Part shown: positions 1-9,094 of the stretch, one piece after another
How the letters are laid out: each line of letters begins with the position of its first letter
How positions within the stretch are numbered: the first letter of the stretch is position 1
From: Terriglobus sp. TAA 43
GTDB taxonomy: Bacteria; Acidobacteriota; Terriglobia; Terriglobales; Acidobacteriaceae
Reading direction: 5' to 3'
NCBI RefSeq assembly: GCF_000800015.1
Contig: NZ_JUGR01000001.1
Span: 992,001-1,056,000, forward strand
Length of the DNA: 64,000 nt
Translations under genes and position numbers: made by a program
Notes under the pieces: model-generated
The model's database searches: none
The model's input: only the letters and a program-made list of their open reading frames with translations
What the model was told of the DNA's origin: nothing

Positions 1-2
1 TG

Positions 3-542
3 GCCGGCGAGTATTACGTGAAGAGCTTCTGGCACGTATATGGACTGGAAGGCGTCTGCCTGCGTTACTTCAATGTCTTCGGACCGCGGCAGGGTTCTGA
101 CTCACCGTACTCTGGCGTCATTGCGAAGTTCGCTTCTGAAATTCTGAAGGGCAACACGCCGCTCATCTTCGGTGACGGACACCAGAGCCGCGACTTCACG
201 TACATCGACAATGTCGTATCGGCCAACATGCTGGCATGCATGGCTCCGGCAACAGATGTAGCAGGACGCGTATTCAACGTCGGTACGGGCCAGAGCCATT
301 CCCTGAACCAGACCTACGACCTCATGGCGCACTATCTCTCCTTCAAGAAGGCGCCTCTCTACACCGCGCCGCGTCTGGGCGATGTATTGCATTCGGAGGC
401 GGATCTTACCCTGTCGCGCAAGACGCTCGGGTATGAACCGATTCACAGTTTCAAAGACGGCCTGGCAAAGACAGTGGGATGGTTCCTGGAGCAGGAAGCT
501 TCAGCCATTACCAAGTCCGCCCAGTACCGTATGGTGGGCTAA
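3..542 (+). CDS. NAD-dependent sugar-nucleotide epimerase (GalE/WbpP-like), 5' end outside window
   Basis: C-terminal 179 codons of an extended short-chain dehydrogenase; the frame is open to the left edge, so the NAD-binding Rossmann half and the active-site YxxxK lie outside. What remains is diagnostic of UDP-glucose/UDP-GlcNAc 4-epimerase relatives: AGEYYVK just after the active site, RYFNVFGPRQ, the sugar-binding stretch GDGHQSRDFTYIDN and RVFNVGTG. These enzymes invert C4 of nucleotide sugars in the cytoplasm for envelope polysaccharide. The stop is 37 bp before glmS on the same strand, so the two are probably co-transcribed, which fits an amino-sugar role. Exact substrate cannot be told from this half. 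Confidence 0.88.
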   Translation, partial: AGEYYVKSFWHVYGLEGVCLRYFNVFGPRQGSDSPYSGVIAKFASEILKGNTPLIFGDGHQSRDFTYIDNVVSANMLACMAPATDVAGRVFNVGTGQSHSLNQTYDLMAHYLSFKKAPLYTAPRLGDVLHSEADLTLSRKTLGYEPIHSFKDGLAKTVGWFLEQEASAITKSAQYRMVG

Positions 543-579
543 CTCCTCAGTGACTTCTTGAACGAAAGGCATCCCAGCT

Positions 580-2463
580 ATGTGCGGAATCGTGGGTTAC
601 ATCGGCACCAAACCAGTAGTTCCAGTCATCCTGAATGGACTGAAGCGTCTGGAATATCGCGGTTACGACTCGGCTGGCATCGCGCTGGGTGGAGGGGAGA
701 GTGGACTCTCCATCCGGCGCGCTTCGGGCAAGCTACGCAACCTTGAAGCTCTCTTGGCAGATGATCCTCTGCGTGGCGACTACGGCATCGGTCACACGCG
801 CTGGGCAACGCACGGCAGGCCGTCGGAAACAAACGCCCACCCGCACCGTGACTGCACGGGCTCGTTGGTCGTGGTCCATAACGGGATCATCGAGAACTAT
901 CGTGCGCTGAAAGAAGAATTATCCGCGCAGGGTCACGTCTTCCTTACGGAGACCGACACGGAGATCATCGCTCATCTCATCGAAGAGGAAAACACCAACG
1001 CGCGATGCAACGAGGATGTAGACATCCCGCTGGAAGAAGCGGTGCGTCGCGCCGTCCTCAAACTCACCGGTGCCTTCGCCATTGGCGTCATCTCGCATGA
1101 AGACCCAGGCAAACTGGTCGCCGCCAGAAGTGGACCGCCCGCCATCGTTGGCTTTGGCGACAACGAATACTTCCTCGCTTCTGACGTACCCGGCATCCTC
1201 CATTACACGCGCGAAATCGTCTTCCTTCAGGACGGAGATCTTGCCGTTCTAACGAAGTCCGGTGTCCGCTTCACGGACTTTGAAGGAAAGCCCATTGTCC
1301 GATCGCCGCAGCACATCACGTGGGATCCGGCACAGGCAGAGAAGAATGGCTACGCCCACTTCATGCTGAAAGAGATTTACGAGCAGCCGCGTGCCGTGCG
1401 CGACACGCTCGCAGGTCGACTCTGCAACGCATCGGGTGTCATTGAATTACCAGAGATCAACATAAGCCCCGAGACATTCCAATCGGCGCAGCGCATCCTC
1501 ATCGCATCCTGCGGTACAAGCTGGCATGCAGGTCTCGCTGCAAAATTCCTATTGGAACGTATGGCCCGCATCCCTGTGGAAGTGGATTACGCCAGCGAAT
1601 TTCGCTATCGCGATCCGCTCGTAAGCGGCAGTGACATCGGTCTGCTCATCAGTCAGTCCGGAGAAACTGCGGATACGCTGGCCGCACAGGCAGAGATGAT
1701 GTCAAAGGGCGCGCAGACCGTGGCCATCTGCAACGTGGTTGGCGCTGCTCTCACTCGCAAAGCCGTCGGCACCATCACCACCAATGCCGGACCGGAAATC
1801 GGTGTGGCCAGCACCAAGGCATTCACCGCACAACTCGCGGCACTGCTTGCATTCAGCCTGTACGCAGCGCAAAGCCGCGGCACCATGACCGCGGAAGAAA
1901 TCCAAACACTCTCGCACGATCTGCAGCAGCTGCCTGCACTCATGGAGAGCGCGCTGCGTTCCTGCCAACCCGTCTGCGAATCTCTTGCGGAGATCTTTGC
2001 CGACGCAAGCGACTTCCTCTTCCTCGGACGTGGCATTCACTACCCCATCGCTTTGGAAGGTGCATTAAAGCTGAAGGAAATCAGCTACGTCCACGCAGAA
2101 GGCTATCCGGCAGGTGAGATGAAGCACGGGCCCAACGCCCTCGTCGATGAGACGTTGCCAGTCGTCTGCGTAGCCACCAAGGACATCCACGACCCGTCAA
2201 GCGTACTGAAGTACGAAAAGACCCTGAGCAATATCCAGGAAGTGACCGCACGCGGGGGGCGTGTGATCGCAATCGCCGCAGAGGGCGATAACGAAATCGC
2301 GAAGCTGGTCGAGCACACCATCTACGTGCCGCAGGCTCGCGAAGTATTACTGCCATTACTTGAAGTCATTCCGTTGCAGCTGCTCGCGTACCATATCGCG
2401 GTCAAGCGGGGTTGCGACGTCGATCAACCGAGAAACCTCGCAAAGAGCGTTACGGTTGAATAG
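580..2463 (+). CDS. glmS: Glutamine--fructose-6-phosphate aminotransferase (isomerizing)
   Basis: Makes glucosamine-6-phosphate from fructose-6-phosphate and glutamine, the entry to UDP-GlcNAc for peptidoglycan and lipid A; cytoplasmic. The 627-aa protein starts MCGIVGYIG, so Cys2 becomes the N-terminal nucleophile of a class II glutaminase domain (about residues 2-225). Two SIS domains follow (about 290-430 and 465-610) with SCGTSWHAG and SQSGETADT, and it ends with the family's LAKSVTVE. Length is slightly above the usual 610. The MCGI motif fixes the start. Only 37 bp separate it from the epimerase, leaving no room for a glmS ribozyme. A strong terminator follows. Confidence 0.97.
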   Translation: MCGIVGYIGTKPVVPVILNGLKRLEYRGYDSAGIALGGGESGLSIRRASGKLRNLEALLADDPLRGDYGIGHTRWATHGRPSETNAHPHRDCTGSLVVVHNGIIENYRALKEELSAQGHVFLTETDTEIIAHLIEEENTNARCNEDVDIPLEEAVRRAVLKLTGAFAIGVISHEDPGKLVAARSGPPAIVGFGDNEYFLASDVPGILHYTREIVFLQDGDLAVLTKSGVRFTDFEGKPIVRSPQHITWDPAQAEKNGYAHFMLKEIYEQPRAVRDTLAGRLCNASGVIELPEINISPETFQSAQRILIASCGTSWHAGLAAKFLLERMARIPVEVDYASEFRYRDPLVSGSDIGLLISQSGETADTLAAQAEMMSKGAQTVAICNVVGAALTRKAVGTITTNAGPEIGVASTKAFTAQLAALLAFSLYAAQSRGTMTAEEIQTLSHDLQQLPALMESALRSCQPVCESLAEIFADASDFLFLGRGIHYPIALEGALKLKEISYVHAEGYPAGEMKHGPNALVDETLPVVCVATKDIHDPSSVLKYEKTLSNIQEVTARGGRVIAIAAEGDNEIAKLVEHTIYVPQAREVLLPLLEVIPLQLLAYHIAVKRGCDVDQPRNLAKSVTVE

Positions 2464-2473
2464 GTTTCACCGC

Positions 2474-2521
2474 GCGTGGGGAGAGCAACGTGCAATGCGT
2501 TGCACTCCCCACGCTTTTTTT
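2474..2521 (+). terminator. Intrinsic terminator of glmS
   Basis: Ten-bp perfect stem (GCGTGGGGAG at 2474-2483 with CTCCCCACGC at 2505-2514), an inner GCAACG/CGTTGC stem, and seven T residues directly after. It lies 10 bp past the glmS stop. Confidence 0.9.
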
Positions 2522-2670
2522 GCGCATCTGTTGCCCTGACAACATGCATAGAGAGCGATTCGCTTTCGACGTGCGAACTTCGCCGTAATGCCTCCACCTG
2601 AATCCCCCACTGGAAAAACCTGTCACATCGATTGCGGCTGCCCGATCACGCAATGAATGCCTTAGTCGAA

Positions 2671-2708
2671 GACAAAAGAGCGGCATGTCATCCACTGACA
2701 TGCCGCTC
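2671..2708 (-). terminator. Intrinsic terminator of the TonB-dependent receptor gene
   Basis: Thirteen-bp perfect inverted repeat (2678-2690 with 2696-2708, 5-nt loop), followed on the minus strand by TTTTGTC. It sits 24 bp beyond the receptor stop, in the gap between convergent genes. Confidence 0.85.
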
Positions 2709-2731
2709 CCGTTTGTAAGGGTAAGTAGGTC

Positions 2732-5700
2732 TTAGAACAGGATTCGACCACCGATCTGAATGATGCGGTTATCACCACCAGTTCCGGTAACCTTGCCAAA
2801 GTTCGCGTTGTTCATGGTAGCCGTTGGTGTGCCGAGGTTGGTCAGGTTAAACACGTTGCGGAACTCACCGCGTAGCTGGAAGCGCAGCTCATGATAGATG
2901 CTGAAGTCGCGAAACAGCGAAGCATCCACATTCCGATACCCCGGTGCATCCAGCGTATACGGACGTGTATTACCCAGCAGGTTCAGCGGCCCAACGCCCG
3001 GACAGCCGTTCACACCCGCAGTGCAATACGCGCTCGTATCGAACCACTGGTTCATCGCAGCCACACGTGATCCGTTGTTCGGCAACACGCGCTCCACTTT
3101 GCCCGCAACAACGCTAGGACGGTTATTGCCGTTGCCGGAGAAGTAGTTGTCCACACCGGTAGTGATGGTGAAAGGCTGACCACTATTCGCCGTCCAGATC
3201 GCCGTAATCTTCCACCCATTAAGCGCATTGCGGACGAAGAAGTTATAGCTGCTGAAGTAGTCCGGCTCCCATACAAACGATGCAGTCATCATGTGGCGAC
3301 GATCCTGATCCGAACGCTGACGATACTCCAGCTGTGGATAGTTCGAATCCACAAAGATGCCGTTTGTACTACCTGTGCTGTCCAGGAAGTTCGACTGTAG
3401 CGTCTTGCTCCACGAGTAGTAACCGCGAGCACTGATGTGCTTCACAATCCGCTGCTCCACAGACACCTGCAAGCCGTTGTAATTAGAATTCTGGTTCGAA
3501 CGAATGATCCACACGTTGCTGTAGATCGGGCTCGCTGCAGAAGCGCCATACATGGCATTCAGAGGACGACGGTTGTTCACCGTGCCACTGGTATTGGCAT
3601 AGCCGCAGGTCTGCGCCAGATTCGTGCAGCTTGCGCCGCTGGCACCCGCCGCATTGATGTTGAACACCGGCCCGTTAATGTCGTTGTAGATGGGCGATTT
3701 GCGGTTATACGAACCCACAAAGTTGATGGATACTGCAGTGTTGCGCAGCAACTGGTGCTGCACACCAAAGTTCACCTGCATCGCATACGGCCAGCGGAAG
3801 TTCGGATCAAACGCCACGACCTGGTTCAGCGGCAGGAAGGTCGCTGTCTTGGTTGCGTAATTGAACACCAGGCCAGGATACGGATTCGTGCCTGTTGGGA
3901 ATTCCGTCGGATCGTTCTGATACGGATGCGTCAGTGAGTTCACCTTTGCATAGCCGCTGTTACGCACGGCGTACGGAGCATAGTTCGATGGGTACTCCCA
4001 CATGTTGCCGGAGATACCGCCAAAGAACAGACCCGCCGCTCCATGGAACACCGTCTTGCCATTGCCCAATGGGTCGTACGCAAATCCAACACGCGGCGAC
4101 ACATGGTTCATCGGCGAGAACACACCGCCCTTCGGCACGCCCGGATCGCCCGGGAACAACATACCGACAGGAGCAAGGTTCGATCCCGGCTTACCCAGGA
4201 TGCTTGCATTAAACGCGTGCGACTGCACACCCGGTGTAAAGTTCGTCTGCATCCGCTGCGGATCGGTTGGCGCTTGCTGGAAGTCATACCGAACGCCAAG
4301 ATTCACCGTTAGATTCGGAATGATCTTCCAATCATCCTGCGCGAACAACCCATAGCTGTACCAGCTCGCGTTGGCATACAGCGGCGTGTCCTGCCCCATG
4401 CCCGAAGGAATGCCCGCCACAAAATCTGACGTTGCATTGCCCGTACGCTGGCCCGGCGATGTAGCGAACGAGAACGTTCCGTAGTTGTTCAGCAACGTCT
4501 GCTGGAAGTCCTTTTCCAATCCTGCTTCGCCACCCAGATACAGCGAGTGCTTGCCACGCGTGGTGCTGAATACGTCACGAATGCCGTACACGTTCGCACC
4601 AGCCTTGGGCCCCGTAATGGATTGACCCAGCGTGAATGCTTCCACACCAGCGACCGAGATATTCGGCCGCGAGGGCGTTCCTACTACACCAAGGTCGGAA
4701 CCAAAATCGGCCAGCGTAGACGCCGGTACCGCGGTACGTCCGCCGTACTGCCGCGTATACGTCACCCAGAACTGGTTCACAGAGCGGTTGCTCACTGTCC
4801 ACGTATCGCTGATGCTCGCATTCTGCTGTCTATTCGTGTAATTCGAATACGACCAGATCTGTGCAAACGTACTGGGAACAACGCGTACGCGATAGTTCAA
4901 CAGGAAGTACGACAGCGTCAGGCGATGCGCCTGTGTAAGCTGATGATCCGTCTTGCCCAGGTACTCTTCGTTTTGCTCCGGCAACGGGGACCGCGTGCGG
5001 TAGGTGTAGCGGGTATCGCCGAACTGTGCGGGCTGCTGCGCAGGCAGATTCGCCTTCAAAAACTTAACGATGTTAACTGCTGTCGCGTCCACACCGGGCA
5101 GCTTGTTGCCCGCATAAGGCGTAGAGGTTGCGGATGCCGCACCCGTCGTCGGAGAGAAGATCGTTGGGCGACAAACCAGGAAGTGAATCGCTGTATTCGC
5201 GGCGGCAGTCGGCGTCGCCGTGCAGCTCGCCTGCTCAGCAGCAGTCGGAAGATTTTCTGAGAAGTCACCGGCCATCTGTGCATCGCTTGGAAGACTCCCG
5301 GTGTAACCCGCGCTCTGGATAAAGCGGAATCCGCCGAAGCTCGCAAAGAAGAAGTCTTTATCCCGCCGAATCGGTCCGCCCAAAGTAGCACCGAAACGGT
5401 GTTGGTTATAGGCGTTCTTCACATTCGAGTTGTGCGCATTCGCATTGAAATTACGATCGCGGAAGAACTCGAACACGGAACCATGAAACTTGTTCGTACC
5501 GCCCTTGGTCACGATGCTCACCACGGCAGACGAATAGCGCCCAAGCTGCGCGCTGTAGTTATTCGTCACCACGTTGAACTGGTTGATCGCATCCGGGTTC
5601 GGCACCTGGTTACCCGTATTACGCAGGCCAGTCATATTCAGCGTGCCATCCAGGTAGTACGAGGTCTGGCCAACAATGCTGTCCGGCGCGCCGTTCACGA

Positions 5701-6241
5701 TCACGTGCAATTCCTGGAAGCCCAGGCTGTTCACCGTCTGCACGTTCTGTACACCCGGCACCAACTGCAGCAGACGAGTCACATCGCGGTTGATCAGCGG
5801 CAGGTTATCAATCTCGCGATTCTCCACTGTGTTGCCCAGCGTAGAGTTCGCCAGATTCACCAGCGGCGTATCCGCTGTTACTTCCACTGTCTCTGCACCG
5901 CCACCAGCCGTAACGGTCAGCTTCAGTTCCGCAGACTCCAGCACGCTCAGCGTCACGCCAGTCTGTTCCAGCGTTTTGAAGCCTGGAGCATTGACGACGA
6001 TCTTGTACGAACCCACCGGAAGGAATTCCTGGCGGTAGCTACCGTCGGCCTTCGTCTGAAAGGTACGTGTGAAGTTCGTCTGCGTGTTCGTCAACGTGAT
6101 CGAAGCATTAGGTACAACGGCGCCGTCCGCATCCACCACCGTACCGGAAAGAGTCGCGGTACTCAGCTGGGCAGAAGCAGAGAGCGTGCATGCCAACGAC
6201 AGCACACATGCAGCAATAGGGATACGTGACCGATTCGTCAT
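2732..6241 (-). CDS. TonB-dependent receptor, Oar-like, with carboxypeptidase-regulatory domain
   Basis: Outer-membrane active transporter, 1169 aa. The start at 6241 (MTNRSRIPIA) is preferred over an upstream in-frame ATG at 6310, because GGAGGA lies 9 bp before it and a clean signal peptide ending ASA|Q follows. Order: signal peptide (1-27), a beta-sandwich carboxypeptidase-regulatory-like domain (about 29-110, LSGTVVDADGAVVPNA), plug (about 120-230, with NREIDNLPLINRDVTRLL), then a very large beta-barrel ending in aromatic Phe (GGRILF). Such Oar-type receptors are strongly expanded in Terriglobia and are often linked to plant or microbial polymers; the substrate is not evident here. No partner SusD, TonB or ExbB gene is adjacent. 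Upstream DNA carries LacI-like palindromes. Confidence 0.93.
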   Translation of the reverse strand: MTNRSRIPIAACVLSLACTLSASAQLSTATLSGTVVDADGAVVPNASITLTNTQTNFTRTFQTKADGSYRQEFLPVGSYKIVVNAPGFKTLEQTGVTLSVLESAELKLTVTAGGGAETVEVTADTPLVNLANSTLGNTVENREIDNLPLINRDVTRLLQLVPGVQNVQTVNSLGFQELHVIVNGAPDSIVGQTSYYLDGTLNMTGLRNTGNQVPNPDAINQFNVVTNNYSAQLGRYSSAVVSIVTKGGTNKFHGSVFEFFRDRNFNANAHNSNVKNAYNQHRFGATLGGPIRRDKDFFFASFGGFRFIQSAGYTGSLPSDAQMAGDFSENLPTAAEQASCTATPTAAANTAIHFLVCRPTIFSPTTGAASATSTPYAGNKLPGVDATAVNIVKFLKANLPAQQPAQFGDTRYTYRTRSPLPEQNEEYLGKTDHQLTQAHRLTLSYFLLNYRVRVVPSTFAQIWSYSNYTNRQQNASISDTWTVSNRSVNQFWVTYTRQYGGRTAVPASTLADFGSDLGVVGTPSRPNISVAGVEAFTLGQSITGPKAGANVYGIRDVFSTTRGKHSLYLGGEAGLEKDFQQTLLNNYGTFSFATSPGQRTGNATSDFVAGIPSGMGQDTPLYANASWYSYGLFAQDDWKIIPNLTVNLGVRYDFQQAPTDPQRMQTNFTPGVQSHAFNASILGKPGSNLAPVGMLFPGDPGVPKGGVFSPMNHVSPRVGFAYDPLGNGKTVFHGAAGLFFGGISGNMWEYPSNYAPYAVRNSGYAKVNSLTHPYQNDPTEFPTGTNPYPGLVFNYATKTATFLPLNQVVAFDPNFRWPYAMQVNFGVQHQLLRNTAVSINFVGSYNRKSPIYNDINGPVFNINAAGASGASCTNLAQTCGYANTSGTVNNRRPLNAMYGASAASPIYSNVWIIRSNQNSNYNGLQVSVEQRIVKHISARGYYSWSKTLQSNFLDSTGSTNGIFVDSNYPQLEYRQRSDQDRRHMMTASFVWEPDYFSSYNFFVRNALNGWKITAIWTANSGQPFTITTGVDNYFSGNGNNRPSVVAGKVERVLPNNGSRVAAMNQWFDTSAYCTAGVNGCPGVGPLNLLGNTRPYTLDAPGYRNVDASLFRDFSIYHELRFQLRGEFRNVFNLTNLGTPTATMNNANFGKVTGTGGDNRIIQIGGRILF

Positions 6242-6256
6242 CTGGGTGTTTCCTCC

Positions 6257-6268
6257 GGAAGCGCTTCC
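6257..6268. promoter_or_regulatory. LacI-family-like operator copy 1 (GGAAGCGCTTCC)
   Basis: Perfect 12-bp palindrome with central CG, abutting the receptor's Shine-Dalgarno sequence. It fits the GGAANCGNTTCC pattern typical of LacI-family regulators. No lacI-type gene is in the window. Confidence 0.45.
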
Positions 6269-6282
6269 CATCATGGAAAGGA

Positions 6283-6296
6283 TTCCGAATTCGGAA
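6283..6296. promoter_or_regulatory. Perfect 14-bp palindrome in receptor leader
   Basis: TTCCGAATTCGGAA is self-complementary. It lies between, and overlaps the edge of, the two GGAANCGNTTCC sites, so the leader could form alternative operators or hairpins. Function is inferred from symmetry only. Confidence 0.35.
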
Positions 6297-6304
6297 CCGC
6301 TTCC
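6293..6304. promoter_or_regulatory. LacI-family-like operator copy 2 (GGAACCGCTTCC)
   Basis: Second GGAANCGNTTCC site (10 of 12 positions symmetric), 36 bp from copy 1 and just downstream of the predicted transcription start. Confidence 0.4.
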
Positions 6305-6327
6305 AGTCATGATGGTTGGACCACGGA

Positions 6328-6357
6328 ATATAAACAGATTTTCGGAAAGCTTTGCAA
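6328..6357 (-). promoter_or_regulatory. Candidate sigma-70 promoter of the receptor
   Basis: On the minus strand TTGCAA (6357-6352), an 18-bp spacer, then TTATAT (6333-6328). Transcription would start near 6321 and both LacI-like sites would lie downstream, a roadblock arrangement. Confidence 0.4.
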
Positions 6358-6400
6358 CAGGTCGGGTGTAGAAATCTGTCAGTTTTTCGCCATTTGTGGC

Positions 6401-6432
6401 AAAAAAGGTTCCTGAAACGTTTCAGGAACCTT
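6401..6432 (-). terminator. Intrinsic terminator of the lytic transglycosylase gene
   Basis: A 28-bp perfect palindrome (6405-6432), followed on the minus strand by a T run (6406-6401). It lies 28 bp past the stop. Its core, TGAAACGTTTCA, also resembles a LacI-type operator, so a dual role is possible. Confidence 0.8.
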
Positions 6433-6460
6433 AAGACCTGTCCTACACCTTTCGGAAACG

Positions 6461-8821
6461 CTACCGATAAAGCTGCCGATACAACTCGCGGTTGCGCAGG
6501 ATACTCTGCACATACTCACGCGTTTCTGTATACGGAATCGACTCCACAAACTCCGGCAGGTCCTTGTAATTCCCTTCACCCACCCAGTTCCGCACAGGCA
6601 CATCGCCAGCGTTATATGCAGCCAGCGCATACTCCGGCGTGTTGTTCCAGCGACCCAGTACTTCGCGCAAATTCATCGTGCCCAGCTTCAGATTGGTCGA
6701 CGGATTCAGCAGCATCGGCGCGGTGAACTTCTTAATTCCCGCACGCTTCGCCTCCTGCTTGCCAACGCCCGGCAGCAACTGCATCAACCCCATCGCATTC
6801 GCACGCGAAATCGCACCGGGGTTAAACTCGCTCTCCTGCCGGATCAGCGAAGCCACCAGATAAGGATCAAGCCCCTGCGCCTCAGCATTCGCCGTCAGGT
6901 CACTCCAGTAAGGACGCGGGAACAGCAACGTCCAATACGCATTCGGTACTTCGCTTACTGGCAACGTATACAGACCAGAACCACTACGCTTCACCGCCTG
7001 CAACGCACGCACATTCTCGCCGTAGCTGGAGTAGATCTCCGCCTCTGCCAGTGCGCCCCATTGCGACGCCGTGCCGCTCGCCTGAATCTCAGGCCCGATG
7101 TATTCGTTCAACGCCGCATTCGCCAGCAGCCGAGCCTTGATCAGATGCGGATCATTCTCCGGCAGCGCATCCACCAGCGTTGGCGCAGGTGGTGTCTTCA
7201 CATAACCCAGCGCATCCGCAGGAGCCGTCTGTGTCTGCGCTCCCATCTGCTGCAACTGCTGCCGCGCCAGGTTCGCGTAATAGTAGTTGCGATACGTGTT
7301 CGAGAGCACAGTGAAGTAGTTCGCAGCCTGTGCCGGATTCTTCTCCACATCGCGGAGCAAACGGCCGCGCCAATACAGCGCGGTCGGCACCTCCTGCCCC
7401 AGCGGGAAGCGCATGATCTGCTCATCCATCAACCGCGCCGCTTCGGAGTAATTCCGTTGGCGATAGTTCAACCACGCCGAACGCCAGTGCGCACTCGGCG
7501 CATACGTGCTGTTCGGGAACATCTCAAACAGCTTCCCGTAATGCGCAATCGCTTGCGTCGAGTCGCGTTTGATCAGATACATATTGCCGCCGGAATACAG
7601 CGCCTCTTCCAGCCAGCGGCTCTTCGGAAACCGCTGTTCCATCTGCTGCAGAATCGACGCGTGTCCCGCGGTATCGCCTTCGTTACGCGAAATCTCCGCC
7701 AGGATATACAGCTTCAACGCCGCACTATCATCGCCCGTGTCCGGCAGCTTCTCCGCCTCACGTCGCGACAGATGCTTCAACTTCAAATCGCAAATCGCAC
7801 CGTAGATATCCAGCGCATCACGATCCGCCTGCGACAGCGATGGATCATTCTTGATCGCGTCATACTCCGCGCCAGCCTCGCCATAGCGCTTTGCATTGAA
7901 CAGCGCATCCGCATGCAGCTTGCGCTCGCCCGCGGTCGGTCCAGCATTCAGCTGCTGCAACGCCACGCGCGACTGCTGCGCCTCAGGCGAAAACGGCAAA
8001 CGAACAAAAATCTGCCGATAGATCGACACCGCAGCAGCCGTATCGCCTGCCATCTGGTGCGCCTTCGCCTCGGTAATCAAGTAGTCGGCACTCTGCGCCT
8101 TCGGCTGTCCCATCAGGATCGCCAACGACCGCAACGCGTTATTCGCATCGTTATTTAAGAGGTAGGCATTCGCCAGCGCCACCGGCGCACTCGCCACAAA
8201 AATGCTCGCCGGATACTTCTGCGCAAAGTTGGTCAGCAGAGTAATGGCTGTAGAAGCATCACGATTGTTCAATGCCGCCTGCGCCGCCAGGTAGTCAGCG
8301 TAATCACGCAGCGCACTTCCCTGCGCCGCTGCCTGCTTGTACGCGGTCACCGAATCGCCATAGTGACGATCCGCGGCATACGCATGCCCCATCGCCAGGT
8401 AAGCCGCAGCAGCACCCTCGCCCGGATGCGCAGCCGCATAGTTCTGCACACCTGCAAACGCCGCTGTCGAACGTCCCGCCGCAAGTTGTTGCGCCATCGG
8501 CCGCAACGTCGAACTCTCAACAAATGCCGTATGCAATGACTTCGACTGGACCGTCGGTTCCGAAACCACACGGGTCGTCTTCGCATGCGTTCCGCTCTTC
8601 AACGCATGGCTACTCGAGGCCTTGCTGCTCTTCGCATGACTCGTTGTGGACTTGCTCTTGGCAGTGGCACTGCTTTTCGCAGTGCTGTGCGTCGACGAGG
8701 CAGTCGAATGCGTTGCCTTTTTCTTCTGCGCCGCGGCGTGCACCGCGTCAGCAAACACCAAAGGCAAAGACAAAACCGCAACAGCGGCCAGAGCAGAACC
8801 GGATCGGAAGAAAACCCTCAC
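6461..8821 (-). CDS. Soluble lytic murein transglycosylase (Slt70-like) with helical repeats
   Basis: Exported enzyme cleaving peptidoglycan glycan strands to 1,6-anhydro products in the periplasm; 786 aa. GTG start at 8821. A signal peptide (about 1-30) is followed by a Ser/Thr/Lys/Ala/His-rich low-complexity stretch (about 33-85), then long TPR-like alpha-helical repeats forming the Slt superhelix. The catalytic SLT domain begins near residue 655: IRQESEFNP holds the catalytic Glu, followed by AMGLMQLLP and ALAAYNAGDVPVRNW, all family-1 hallmarks. Slt70 is usually about 620 aa; the extra length is the linker and additional repeats. Monocistronic, divergent from the next gene. The ribosome site before the GTG is weak. 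Confidence 0.92.
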   Translation of the reverse strand: MRVFFRSGSALAAVAVLSLPLVFADAVHAAAQKKKATHSTASSTHSTAKSSATAKSKSTTSHAKSSKASSSHALKSGTHAKTTRVVSEPTVQSKSLHTAFVESSTLRPMAQQLAAGRSTAAFAGVQNYAAAHPGEGAAAAYLAMGHAYAADRHYGDSVTAYKQAAAQGSALRDYADYLAAQAALNNRDASTAITLLTNFAQKYPASIFVASAPVALANAYLLNNDANNALRSLAILMGQPKAQSADYLITEAKAHQMAGDTAAAVSIYRQIFVRLPFSPEAQQSRVALQQLNAGPTAGERKLHADALFNAKRYGEAGAEYDAIKNDPSLSQADRDALDIYGAICDLKLKHLSRREAEKLPDTGDDSAALKLYILAEISRNEGDTAGHASILQQMEQRFPKSRWLEEALYSGGNMYLIKRDSTQAIAHYGKLFEMFPNSTYAPSAHWRSAWLNYRQRNYSEAARLMDEQIMRFPLGQEVPTALYWRGRLLRDVEKNPAQAANYFTVLSNTYRNYYYANLARQQLQQMGAQTQTAPADALGYVKTPPAPTLVDALPENDPHLIKARLLANAALNEYIGPEIQASGTASQWGALAEAEIYSSYGENVRALQAVKRSGSGLYTLPVSEVPNAYWTLLFPRPYWSDLTANAEAQGLDPYLVASLIRQESEFNPGAISRANAMGLMQLLPGVGKQEAKRAGIKKFTAPMLLNPSTNLKLGTMNLREVLGRWNNTPEYALAAYNAGDVPVRNWVGEGNYKDLPEFVESIPYTETREYVQSILRNRELYRQLYR

Positions 8822-9094
8822 GTTACCAATCTAGGATGCAGAGGCCCCTTCGCGCCTGTACCTATGCAATTTGGACGAACCAAGCAAGGTAACGATCCGC
8901 ATTCCTCATTCTTGTGGTCCCAAAAAGAAGGCATCTCTTCCGCACCAATCGCGTTTTCGATTACGCATCGCGAGTCGCCATTTCACGTCATGCCTTTAAG
9001 GAACACCATCCGCAAGGAGCGCCTTTGATACATTGGGGGAGTTTTGCCCCTTCGACAAGATCAAAAAAAATCTGGCAGGAGTTAAAAGTCCCCC

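Noticed and set aside
543-579. glmS ribozyme
   Set aside because: Only 37 bp separate the epimerase stop and the glmS start, far too short, and the core motif is absent.
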